DNA from: Guadua angustifolia
Lineage: Eukaryota; Streptophyta; Magnoliopsida; Poales; Poaceae
Direction: 5' to 3'
Assembly: GCA_036346375.1 (NCBI GenBank)
Contig: CM070502.1
Location: forward strand, 16,344,924 to 16,408,923
Length of the DNA stretch: 64,000 nt
The notes under the pieces: model-generated
The model's input: only the letters and a program-made list of their open reading frames with translations
Told to the model about the DNA's origin: nothing
The model's database searches: none
Made by a program: the position numbers and the translations under genes
Shown here: piece after piece, positions 33,640 to 45,187 of the stretch
How the letters are laid out: the number at the start of each line of letters is the position of its first letter
Position numbering within the stretch: the first letter of the stretch is position 1

Positions 33640-36600
33640 GAATAAAATAAAAAATAATTCAAATCACATTAAAAAATTTTGAATTTTTTTTAGATGGTTC
33701 TGATGTAACATTATATATATATATATATATAGATGATGATTATGCTTAAAAATTTTTAAAAATTCTGATAATGCTACATCTTGATAAAATCACGATGATT
33801 AACACATAGATTTGCTTTAGCAATAAAAAAAGGTTTAAAATTTTTGAAAATTTTACAAAATGGTGATAAGGAAATGCTAAGATCTCATAAAAATTTTGAA
33901 TCATGATCACACTCCAGTGAATTTATAAAATTCTTACAAGGCACAATATCATTTATGTTCAATCTTTTCTTGATTTTTGAAATATAATATAACAAATGAA
34001 GTTCAATTCTTACATAGATTTAATTGACAAACAAAAAAATTTTATTTTTTTGAAAATTTTACAAAATGGTACTAAGGCAATTCTTAATCTCTTATAAAAA
34101 ATTTAGATCATGAACACACTCGAGAAAATCTATAAAATTCTGATAAGGTTATTGTCCCAATTATGTTCATTCTGTTTTTGATTTTTTAAAGATAACAAAT
34201 GAAGTTCAATTATTTGTTAAAAAAATTTGTATGGATCTATACTACTAAAGATAGTACCATAAAATTTTTAGATCTTTACCAAGCTTGTATAATTTTATAA
34301 AAATCTAATAGTATTTCTACCAACATTTTAAAATATCTTAAAATTTCAGTTTTTCAACAAATTTTCATAGAAGATGACTTTCTTGAGGGTTATTGGACCA
34401 AATATGGCTCTACAAGTTTAAAAAGGCCAAAAATCATGAAATTTCATAAAAAAGATATTACAGTAGCAATTTCAAATTTTTTCAATCCGACCGGTAGTTT
34501 AGATTTCATGATGACCCAAAATCTGAAATTCGGCGAAATTTTGATACATGAGTGAGTATTCTCGCTGCTTTCCTTTGGGCTGCTAGTACGCTGGCTGTGG
34601 CACGGTAATATGGATTTATGCGGCAGATTAAGCGGATATGGGAAATAATTGGTACACACGGATGAGTAAACGTCGTTCTCGTTAGCATGTCTCTGACATG
34701 CGTAATCGTGACGGAATGCCCGCCGTTCTCCGACTAAACGGCGGCATAATCGATCAGAATGGACAGGGGCAAATGCATTTCCTCCTTTTTTAAAAAAATT
34801 GCATTCATATTATCGAGCTTGATGTTCTTGAAGTCAGTTGCAGAGATTACTAGGCCTACTGGCGGGGACATGCATCCTCTACCATGAAGTTCAAATGGTA
34901 TGGTGCCATTAGAATACATTGTTTTTTAAGGGAAATAGGGTGATTCTCCGTATTTTCTATGGAAGCTTTTTTTTTTTTAAAAAAAATCTAGCTTTATATT
35001 TTTTTTTGAAACAATAAGCAAGTCAACGACGTGCCAGACTAAATAAAAGTTTGAACACATATAGCTGCACAAATATGAAGATATTTAGTATTATACTGTA
35101 AGTTACGGAGTAAAAAAAATAACAAAGATAGGAAATTAGCAAGTCATTTTTTTCCCTACGAAATCGCTACTACCTAAAAGAATCTATTGTCGGTTCGTCA
35201 TTTGTTCACCCCACTCTCATAGAAAGTTTGGCACCAACAAGTGAGCCTACATTTTAAAACATCTCTAATAAAAAACAGCAAACTAACTAATTTAAACACA
35301 ACAACAATGCCCTCTAACAAATTAACGGAAAAGAAGCACGATATAAGTCTTAAAGAAACTCGATTGGGCATGGTTGCGAAATTGAGGGTGCGGTGCGGTG
35401 TAGACCGAGCACGACCACATAAGTGTGACACTTGAACAGAGCTTGACCAAGCTTAGCGGCATAGCCAATGGTTTGAAGTAGGCTGAGCCTGATAATCTGT
35501 ATCTTTTAAAATATTTAGATTGTATGCATAAAAATCATATGTGTAGATTCGTCTTGAAACCTGTTTTCATAATGTTATAATTTTATTGGATTTTTAATAT
35601 ATTATGATAAAAATTAGTGATCAAAGTTAAGTTTTAGAGACCACGCCAAATATCCAAATCGACAATTATTTGTGACGGGAGATAGTAGCTTTTTTCTTAT
35701 CTATAGTAAAGTACAAATATTTAACTAATTCGCTTAAATTCCCTTTGAACAGGTAAGGAAGACCCAAACCCGATTTTTGGAAGACTGGCTGAGCACGACA
35801 ACGACTCGAGTAACTCGACCAACTAGACACCAATTTCGGGAGGCTTGGGCCCTGGACGATGGATCAAAATCCTGCCAAAATTCGGTGAAATTTTAGTGAA
35901 ATTTTAGATTTTGGCCTCTCCTAAGATTCATAATCCTAGCGAAATTTTAAAAAAATTAAAATTTCAAATTACTACAGTATTTTTTTCAGAAATCTCGGCA
36001 AAATTTCGCTCGGTTTTGCCGTTCTAGACCAAAATCACAACGTAATTGGTATTTATATGACCGGGATTTCAACCCGAGTTCATGCTGGGTCATAACTCAG
36101 GTGGAAGAGTATGTATGTCCTTCACATATGAGAGGTGCAGGGATCGATTCCCAGGCTTCCCAGCCGAACGCACTATTTTTTGGTTAAGGTATTAAAATCA
36201 AAAATTTTTTGCCAAGGTTGTGATTCGATCTCACGACCATTTGCGGTTAATACAACGAGTTAGATATCTTTTCAGTTTTAAGTTTGAAAAGGACAGAGAT
36301 TTCACCAAATCTTGGGTTTTTTTACTAGTTTTGACTTTTTTATGGCTTGATTTGATCGGATTTGGTCCAATAACTCTTAAAAAATTCATCTTCTATGAAA
36401 ATTTATTAAAAAACTGAATTTTTGAGACGTTTTAAAATTTTGATAGAAACATTGTTAATTTTTTATAAAATTTTACAAGCTTAATTATAATCTAAAAATT
36501 TATGGTACTATATTTATAGTGTAGGATCATACATAAATTTTTTCAAAATAATTGAACTTCATTTGTTATCTTTAAAAATCAAAACAATAATAAACATAAT

Positions 36601-37520
36601 TAGGATAGTAACCTTATCAGAATTTTATAAATTTTCTCGAGTAGGATCGTGATCCAAAATTTTTATGAGAGCTTAATAATTATCTCAGTACCATTCTATA
36701 AAAATTTCAAAAATTTTAAATTTTTTTGTTTGTTCAATCAAATCTATATATGCATTGAATTTCATTTGTTATATTTCAAAAATCAAAAACAAAAAGAACA
36801 TAAATGGTGCAGTGCTCTTCTAAAAATTTTATAAATTCACTAGAGTGTGATCATTATTTAAAATTTTTATGAGATCTTAACCATTTCTTGAGCACCCTTC
36901 TGTAAAATTTTCAAAAATTATAAACTTTTTTAATTGTTAAAGCAAATCTATATATTGATAATCGGGCTTTTATTATGATGTAATACTGTTAGAATTTTTA
37001 AAAATTTTAAAGCTTAATAATCATTCAAAAATTTATAAAAATATTACTGATATATCAGAACCATCCACAAAAACGTTCAAAATTTTATAATATGTTTTGA
37101 ATCATTTTTTATTTAGTTGAAGTTTGCTAGTAAGGCTTTTATCAGGGTAGTAACACTATTCGAATTTTTTAAAATTAATGAATCTTGATAATCATCTAAA
37201 AAATTTATGAAAAAATTATCGATGCATCATAAATATGTACAAAAAATTTCAAAGTTTTCTAAAATGGTTTGTTCTATTTTTTTTTGGTTTAAACTTACTG
37301 GTCAACATTTTATCAGGTAGAAATTTTTAAATTTTTAAAAATTTCTCAGACTTGATAATCATCTGAAATTTGTATAGAAATATTAATGATATGTAAGAAC
37401 CCTCCACAAAAAATTTCAAAATTTTTCGACATAGTTTGGTTCATTTTTCGCTCGATGAAATTTCACCGAAATCTTACCGAGACTTCGGAAATTCCTGCCA
37501 AAATTTCTGTTTTCTTGGTG
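33640..37520. repeat. large AT-rich inverted repeat with internal about 200-bp units
   Basis: About 33640-34440 is an imperfect reverse complement of about 36330-37130: TTATTGGACCAAAT near 34390 matches ATTTGGTCCAATAA near 36359, and AGATTTGCTTTAGCAAT near 33811 matches ATTGTTAAAGCAAATCT near 36933. The right arm goes on to about 37450 as degenerate units about 200 bp apart (AAAATTTTTATGAGA near 36656 and again near 36858). Copies of GAAATTTT-type motifs lie at 34525, 35890 and 37460. No coding region recognised. The 34560-36200 interior is unassigned. Confidence 0.65.
33712..33730. repeat. (TA)n microsatellite
   Basis: About nine TA units inside the left arm of the AT-rich inverted repeat. 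Confidence 0.9.
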
Positions 37521-37654
37521 AAAAAAAAACCGAATTGAAATTTCTAGTTTTGTATTTCATCTAAAATTTATCTAAAATTCTTAGGTCTCAACAGATTTTA
37601 GAATTCGATTGATATATTCCGAAAGAGATTTCAAACGCGCCGCATATCGGCGTA

Positions 37655-37677
37655 GTGGCGTACAGCGCGTACGCCAC
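37655..37677. promoter_or_regulatory. perfect 8-bp inverted repeat upstream of UCH
   Basis: GTGGCGTA and TACGCCAC are separated by seven bases, about 110 bp upstream of the UCH start codon. It may be a protein-binding site or a hairpin in the leader. Function unknown. Confidence 0.5.
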
Positions 37678-37785
37678 TTGCGCTTCCGCTTCACCGCGGA
37701 GCATAAGAAAACGCCTCGCCTACTATCTCGCCACTCGCCAGGCTCTTCTTCCTTTCTTCCTCAGCCGCGCTGCTCGCCGGAGGAG

Positions 37786-40700
37786 ATGGGGAAGCGGTGG
37801 ATCCCCCTCGAGGCCAACCCCGACGTCATGAACCAGGTGAGCGCACCTGTCCTCCCCCGGCGCTAGGGTTTCGTTCCCTTCCCGTTCGGGCCGCGCCCTG
37901 ACTCACAGATGGCGCTTCCGCCGCCTCGCCTCGTGGGCGGTGCTGGTGCGTGCAGTTCATGTGGGGGCTGGGGGTCTCCGAGGGGGAGGCGCAGTTCTCC
38001 GACGTCTACGGCCTTGACGACGAGCTGCTCGTCATGGTGCCCCAGCCCGTGCTCGCTGTCCTCTTCCTCTACCCGCTCACCTCCCTGGTAAAATTTCTCG
38101 CGTCCCGCTGGAGGGGTTCATTTCTCTTTGGATTATGTGATGCGAAGAGGATGATGACTTTGTTGCTTTATGGGGCTAGCAGGACGATGAGAAGGAGGAA
38201 TCCGGCTCTTCTGCCACTTCCACGGCCGGGAGCAAGGTACGGTTGTATCGTTTTGTCCTGTTTTCTCTTCGTAGTGCATCTAATGTGTTCGACAGAATGC
38301 CTCGCTTACGGTGTGATGCTTTCTGGTATAGATCGCTGCTCTGAACTATATGCAAAAAATAGGTCTAGTTGGAAACTGGGAAGCTGCTGTATCAACTCTG
38401 TATAGGGTCAGGACGAGAAAATTGGTTATTTGCCACTTTAAAGATTGACTCTTTGGATTATGATGCCACTTGAGCCAATGACATATGGGACCATCTGAGT
38501 CAATGAAATGTGGGTCCAGTGGCAAATTTGCGAAGCCACATGTTTGAAGTGGCAAATACCCAAATCCCTCGGTCAGGACAGGTCCTCGATTGTTTGGAAT
38601 GGAGTCCGGGTTTTTGTGATGTGTATGTTATTTTGTACAATGATGCATTGCAATTACATTGGCATCAGCAACTCAGGGGCAATGGCTTCTGTTTGTAAGT
38701 TTTAGGGGTGCAGTAATTGTTGAAGTTGGTAATGATTGATGTCTTTTACTGAACTCGAAATTATTGTGCTTGAGTTTATTTGCCTTGTTTAGTTGTGATG
38801 TTTGGCTCTATCGACGCAGGATTCTGTTGTTATGTATTCAAATATTCACTGGTTCAATCTACTATAGTACCATGTGATGATCATGTTAGTTTATGAGATA
38901 TTCAGAAAGTTGATCCTCTATAGTATTACCATGTGATGTATTGCAGTAATGCCTTCTGCTTTCAGCTCCATAAAGTGAACTCCAGAGATGGCTGGAATAG
39001 CACGCAGTAGTTATCTAGAATTGCTAAGTTATTTTTAAACACCAAGACATGTTTGATATGGTCAGTGAGGAATAGGGATGAAAATGGGACGGAAATGGTC
39101 GGTAAATGGTTGTTCCGTTCCCACATTTTTTACCGGTAACGGAAACGGAATCGGAAACCCTGGAAACAGATACGGAAACGGATAGTGACGGAAACGGATG
39201 TGGAACGGAGCGGATACGGAAATAAAAGCGGAAAATTCCACAAGAACATAGTACATGACCTATTCAAACGTACCAACTTTAAATGTAAGTGTAAAGGGTG
39301 GAGAACAGGCAGCAATCAGAAAATGGGGAGAACAGACAGTAAACTTACTTGAATAAAAGGCCTAGAGAAGAAAACATTATATAGCGTCAAAGACTGGGAA
39401 CTAAAGGGCTGCTTGCTGAAAAAAGATCATTACAAGATAATCGAGTGATGGACCACTGGTTGAAGTTCATTAAGATGATATTTCTAGACCCCCAGCAAGC
39501 GAAAAAGGTTCAACCACAATGAATTGCAGTAATTTAAGTTTGCCAGTGACAAGAAGGTATCTCATCAGTTAAACAATTTCTAGTTGTTCAATGACATCCA
39601 ATTAAAATTACCTCCCATTTATAGCCACACCTGCCCTTTCTAGCCACTGAACAAGCACACTGCACACATGTATGGATGTACCCCTAGATCTAACCCGTCA
39701 GAAAATTGATACAGTAGGCCCATTGAAATCAACTAACACTAGACACAAACAACATATTTGTTGTATAAAGACAAAGGAAGGCATAGAGCAGCAATATAGT
39801 TGACGGCTGCTGCCTGATGACCCTGAGAGTGAGTTTAGGTTGGCTGGTTTTGAACTTGAGACGATGGGCTTATGGGCCAAGTAGGGAGGATAGACTTGAG
39901 TAGTGGGCTAGATTTCGGAAATTCCGGTTTCATTTATACAGAATTTCTGTTCCGTTTCCGTTTCCACCTGAACTGGCTCTCTCGTTTCCGTTTCCAGTGG
40001 GCTAGATTTCGGAAATTCCAGTTTCATTTTTACAGAATTTCCGTTCCGTTTCCGTTTCCGCCTGAAGTGGCTCTCTTGTTTTCGTTTCCGTTTGACAAAA
40101 AATTCCCGTTTCCAATTCCGTACTGATATTTTCCGTTTCCGAAAAAAGGCTTTTGTGTCCATTTTTCACCAGAACGATTGAAAACTTTCCGTTCCGTTTT
40201 CACCCATAGTGAGGAGAGATCATTTCACTTGATCATGGTTGTCAACGAGCTTTCTTTTACACCAGAAGGCACATCCATGTGCATTTCTAAATAAAACACT
40301 GTATCTGGGCGCATGGCGATTTTAGGTGCAAACATGGTCTTCCTTTATTGTTTTCGTGTCAGATAGCTTTAATAGTGATTCTCTTGCAGCACCTAGAGTT
40401 AAGACTATTACAACCTGGCTTAAAATGAGGATGCATGTAAATGATCAATGGACATGTTGCTTCTTTTTTATATATCTTTTCTCATTTTCTCATTTACAGC
40501 ATTTATAGTTAAGAGTTAAGACTATTTATATCCTGGCTTAAAATGGCTTGGCCAGGCCACTTTCTCTTTTCCCTTTATTCTCATCTTTTTTTTTCTTTGC
40601 CTTTCTTTTCCTCTGCATGTAACTTTTTATCTCTTTCTTTATGTTGCTGTGGCATTGCAGCGTCACCTCAGGCACCCAAGGCATTGCCTAGGTGTCCAGG

Positions 40701-43700
40701 TGGTGCCTTGGCGCTAGGGGTGCAAACAGATCGGATACGGACGGATTTCACTCATTTCGTATCCTATTCCAAATTTTTTCTCGGATATAGAATCGGACGG
40801 ACGGTCTGGGATTCGAATCTGAATCTGGATTACTTGGTCACGAATCTGAGCGAATACAGATCGTTCCAGATACGGTTAGTCTCGGTCACGAATAGATAGT
40901 CGGATAATACGTGAAAGCAGAAACCATATATGTCATACATATTAGGATCGATCAACCATACACAAAACTTTACTAAAACCTTCAAGACATATAAGGCCCT
41001 GTTTGGAAGCATAGTTTTTCAAAACTATGGTTTTGATATACTATAGTTTGCAATTGTTTTGTCATGAATACCATAGTTTTACCAAACCCTTTTGAAACCA
41101 TGGTATTCCTTGGAACTATCAACTGTTTGGATGTAATATCATAAACCATAGCATTTGAGTAGAAATAGGCAAGAAGCTAGCTAGAACCATGAAAACTTTG
41201 AGTTAGAGTGGAGTTTCAAATACTCCAAAAATACTATGGTATCTACCAAACCATAGTTTTTAATACAGAGTTTTTGGCATGGTTACTAAACACCTTATGG
41301 TATAAAATACCATGGTATTCTTAGAAACCATAGTATTGCCTAGAAACTATGAAAATACATTACTTCCAAACAGGGCCTAAGTGTTTCAAATTCAATAATA
41401 GGTGTCTTCCCTACATAAGAATAATATGCAGTCAAGTATAATTTCAATCAACATATGAACTTATATGATGTATAATGTTTATGTTTATCGGATCTGTTAT
41501 CGGATATCTATTTCACTAATTTACACTGATATTTTTCGGATATCTCGAATATGCGGGTACGGATCGGATACGAATCGGATACTTCTCTTTCCATATCTTA
41601 ACACATATTTTTTTCGGATAGGCATATTCGAATCCGGATATAACCGGATATTATTGTTTCGGATTCGAATCGGGTTTTAAACGAATTCGGGCTCGGATCG
41701 GTCGGAAATTATCCGCTCCGTTTGCACTCCTACTTGGCGCCTCGTCTTGCCTTAGTGCCTTAATAGCCATGGTGCCACAATTGGTTAGGAAGTTAGGATG
41801 TTGTTTTGTTTGAGGTCAAAGCTGTGGTGTGCCTACAAAATCTTAGGTAACTGGCCAACTTTTCAGAGGCACAAAGCGTGGCGATTTGTTTTTAAACTAA
41901 ATTATATTGGTCACCTGAATGTAGTGTACCCCATTTCTTACAACGCGACTCTCTTTAAGAGAGTGCATAATCAAACAAAATATGTTGTATTCTATCAATC
42001 ATATTTCATGTTACTGGAAGCCTTTTATGGTACCCTGCCTATGTTGCATTTTGCAGTGCTTGGTTCTGTAAACATGATTCACATTCCAATGAAACTACTA
42101 AATTTCTCCCTGTTTTTTGAGGGGCCTCCCTTGATTCCTAATCCCTTCATCCTGCATGTTAAAAGTGTCAAAATATGTGATATTTTAGATATATCAAGTG
42201 CTCTTTTACTCCATTGATGCATAATACCAAACTGCACATCAATTTGTAGTTCACTGGTTTTCACCTTGGGCACATGTTAAAATATGTGGATCTTTTTATT
42301 GCAAAAATATAGCCAAGTGGTGAATACTGAATATAGATACAGTGATACACTTTATTTTCTTAATCCAAGAACTGGATGTGCAGGATTCAAGCAAGAAGGT
42401 ATACTTTACAAAGCAGACTGTTGGCAACGCATGTGGCACAATTGGTGTTATTCATGCAATAGGGAATGCTGCATCCAAAATCAATCTGGGTAATTATTAT
42501 AACTTTGGGTTCTCATTTAACTAACGGCCAATTGGCTACATCCTATGGTCTACAATTGAGTTATTATGTCACATTGTTCTCTTATATGTTACACAAGGAA
42601 AGCTGTCAGATAGAAATAATCTAATAGACAGGACAAGGGTACTCAAATGACGCTTTTTCGATGATCCAGTTATATTAATTTGCCCAGACAGTAAATGGCA
42701 AGTATCCTTGTCTATTTTGACTCAAGTGATGCTTTTTCGATGATCCAATTATATTAGTTTGCCCTGACAGTAAATGGCAAGCATCCTTGTCTATTTTGTT
42801 CTCACAGTTACCGTTTTATTATATCATAATATAAATAAGTTGTTTGGTTTGTCAAGCTTCAAAATATATCTCATTTTCCTGCTTTTACTGAAAATGAACA
42901 AAGCTTTGGTGGAATGGATTGATGACTTGAGGGTATTGATATTAGACAATCAGCATATGTAGGAGAAAATTGTAGCAATACGTCAGTTTCATTGCTATTT
43001 CGCCTGCCTTTTCTTGTTATTCATCATAAATCAGGCGACTCTATAGTCCATACCCTGATCTGGCTTTATGGTTATGGCACAATATACGCTTATGCTAAGA
43101 CATGCTTTTTATTGCTTCAGACTTGTTCCAATAGTCTATTCTATTTATCCTTCACCTTTTTGCTTATATGCTATGAATCTAAGCATTGGCTTACATGGAT
43201 ATGTCACCTAGTTGCTCTAGTTTTGAATTCTGACTACTTTGGCTTATAGCAAGATTTAATTACTATTTTCTTCTTTGCAGTTGATGGGTCATATTTTGAT
43301 AGGTTTTATAAACAAACAGCTGATATGGATCCAGTCCAGGTTAGTATTTGACATACGTCAATTCATTGCAGTCTTCAGTTAACTTTTGTATTGTCCTAAT
43401 GTACAAACTGTTTGCTACATTCAGCGTGCTGCCTTTCTTGAGGAGGAGGATGAGATGGAGGCTGCTCATTCCATTGCTGCTTCTGCTGGTGAAACTGACG
43501 TAACCACTCCCAATCTTCTCTGTTTGATATGCCCATTATTGCAAGATAGCATCAAACATTGTTCTGTTGAGTTCAACTAGCTACCTTGATATAACGCCAT
43601 CAAGTCATCTTGACATTCGTCAGTTTGGATCACTTTGTGTTCTTGATGGTACATGCTGCCGCTAGAATGTCATTATGCATGAGCTGAATTAGATAGATTC

Positions 43701-44652
43701 TATGCACTCGTGCACAAGTTCAGCTTGGAGTGTGGGGCTCGGGAGGGCTGCTCCTTTGACTAAGGACAGTCTATAAACTCTATCCTTTCAAGGAATAACC
43801 AATTACAATACCATAGTACCTCCTCGGTGTAATCGTGGAAAATAAATTTAAATGGGGCTCGAGGGGGAAGATAAGAAATGTGCCCATAGCAGTGATATTC
43901 TCAAATTAAGTTTGTCCCGCCTTCCCCTCTTGACTGTCATTTTAATTGTCTTTCCTGTGCAGGCCAATGTTGAGGTGAATGAACATTTTGTATGTTTCTC
44001 TTGTGTTGATGGTAGGTACCATAATAGTCTCTACTTACATGCCAAGTCTTATTGTTAAGAGGAGTCATCTTTTTGTTGGCCGACTTAAAAAAAAATCTTT
44101 TTATGGAATGCAACAGGTGAACTTTACGAGCTTGATGGAAGAAAATCGCAACCGATATCTCATGGCCCATCATCACCTGATACACTGCTGCAGGTCAAAC
44201 ATTTTCTTGCGTATTACTTGTTTCCCATCTTTTATTTTCGAATTTATGCCATAAAAAAGATGCTCATATATTTCTACCCTTATTTATTGTTATGCTAGCA
44301 GTTTTTTGGGAAATAGTTTGTTGCTATTGTCTCTTTTGTGAATGGAAGTTTTGAATCTTATCTATATAAGGGTGCATGCTTAAAGATACTCTGCATTAAG
44401 CATAGCGTTTAGCATATTCTCATCTTTCCTGGTGTGTTATATTCACAATGCTTATGATTTATGGCGCCGGGTGTATTTTCTATTTGTCCCCCCCCCCCCC
44501 CCTCCCTCTCTCTCTCTTCTCTTGTGTTGCTACGATAATTATGGAATATACTTTAATTTTGTTTTCAGGATGCTGCAAAAGTCATCAAAGCCAGAATCGC
44601 GGCAAACCCTGACTCAATGAACTTCAACGTTATGGCTCTTTCAAAGAAGTGA
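37786..44652 (+). CDS. ubiquitin carboxyl-terminal hydrolase, UCHL3/UCH1 type (peptidase C12)
   Basis: Nine exons join in frame to 228 residues: 37786-37836, 37956-38087, 38183-38236, 42384-42489, 43281-43339, 43425-43499, 43963-44011, 44117-44193 and 44569-44652. All introns are GT-AG. The length matches the small UCH family (about 220-235). The catalytic set is complete: Gln90 (oxyanion), Cys96 in QTVGNACGTIG, His167 in NEHFVCF and Asp182 in ELDGR, with the spacing known for UCHL1/UCHL3. These cysteine proteases cut small adducts from the ubiquitin C-terminus and recycle free ubiquitin. The start codon follows a GC-rich leader and opens MGKRWIPLEANPDVMNQF, typical of plant members. Intron 3 (4.1 kb) holds several transposons and intron 4 a 79-bp tandem duplication; the exons look intact. 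Confidence 0.95.
38424..38561. mobile_element. short foldback MITE in UCH intron 3
   Basis: Left end GGTTATTTGCCACTTTAAA and right end TTTGAAGTGGCAAATACCC are nearly complementary over 138 bp. No clear target duplication was seen. Confidence 0.5.
39073..40208. mobile_element. non-autonomous Ac-like hAT element in UCH intron 3
   Basis: Ends TAGGGATGAAAATGGGACGG and, complemented, TATGGGTGAAAACGGAACGG. Flanks GTGAGGAA (39065-39072) and GTGAGGAG (40209-40216) match at seven of eight bases. Both subterminal regions are packed with AAACGG or CGGAAA motifs in inverted orientation; AAACGG is the known binding hexamer of maize Ac transposase. A 94-bp segment is tandemly duplicated at about 39902-39995 and 39996-40089. 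No transposase frame; 1136 bp. Confidence 0.85.
40715..41732. mobile_element. non-autonomous hAT element in UCH intron 3
   Basis: Ends TAGGGGTGCAAACAGATCGG and, complemented, TAGGAGTGCAAACGGAGCGG. Flanked by a perfect 8-bp duplication CTTGGCGC at 40707-40714 and 41733-41740. Subterminal regions repeat CGGATA-type hexamers in opposite orientation. It is 1018 bp including a nested Tourist-like MITE. Confidence 0.9.
40995..41377. mobile_element. Tourist-like MITE nested inside the hAT element
   Basis: Ends GGCCCTGTTTGGAAG and CTTCCAAACAGGGCC are perfect complements over 15 bp, with TAA on both sides (40992-40994 and 41378-41380). 383 bp, no coding capacity. It must have inserted after the surrounding hAT element. 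Confidence 0.9.
42641..42798. repeat. 79-bp tandem duplication in UCH intron 4
   Basis: 42641-42719 and 42720-42798 are adjacent copies differing at only a few positions (both begin ACTCAA, both end CTTGTCTATTTTG). Confidence 0.95.
44488..44518. repeat. poly-C tract followed by CT-rich run in UCH intron 8
   Basis: About 15 C residues followed by a CT repeat, about 50 bp upstream of the last exon. It may contribute to the pyrimidine-rich acceptor region; its length is error-prone in sequencing. Confidence 0.9.
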
Positions 44653-45187
44653 TGTAAGCAGAAAATGATAGGTTTTCCCATGGGCTGATAGTCAGCATAC
44701 TCCGAAGGGAAAAAAATGATAAAGACTACAGTTGCATAAAAGTAAAACTGTGCCCTCTGCACAAATTTCCGATCATATGACCTGATATGTTTGGTTGATA
44801 TACTCTCGTCTTTTTAATCCTGATAGAGCTGCAATAGCAGACTTATGAATTTTCCTGTTTTCGTATCGAAATGGAGTATTAGTTGCTGGAGTGAAAACAA
44901 TGGTATTTCCAGGACAGTTTTTTTGTCGTTTTTATTATTCCTTCCAGTTCCAAATTAACAGCAGCTCCCGACACATGGGTTTGTGATAAAACCAAAATAG
45001 TATTTTTGTACATTGGTTTGTGATAAAAATATGCATGGTCACAAACGGCAGAACTCTTGAGGCCTCGATTTTATTCTCTCATTTGTTTCGTGTTTCTAAA
45101 TCCTACCAGCACTTCATCTGAATCTTTGACATGTATAGATTGGTAAAAGGGAAAATCGCCAACGCAAATGAATCAACGTGTATGTAG
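44653..45187. other. shared 3' region between convergent UCH and DUF632 genes
   Basis: 535 bp between the two stop codons. It should hold both 3' untranslated regions. No repeat or separate gene seen. Confidence 0.6.
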
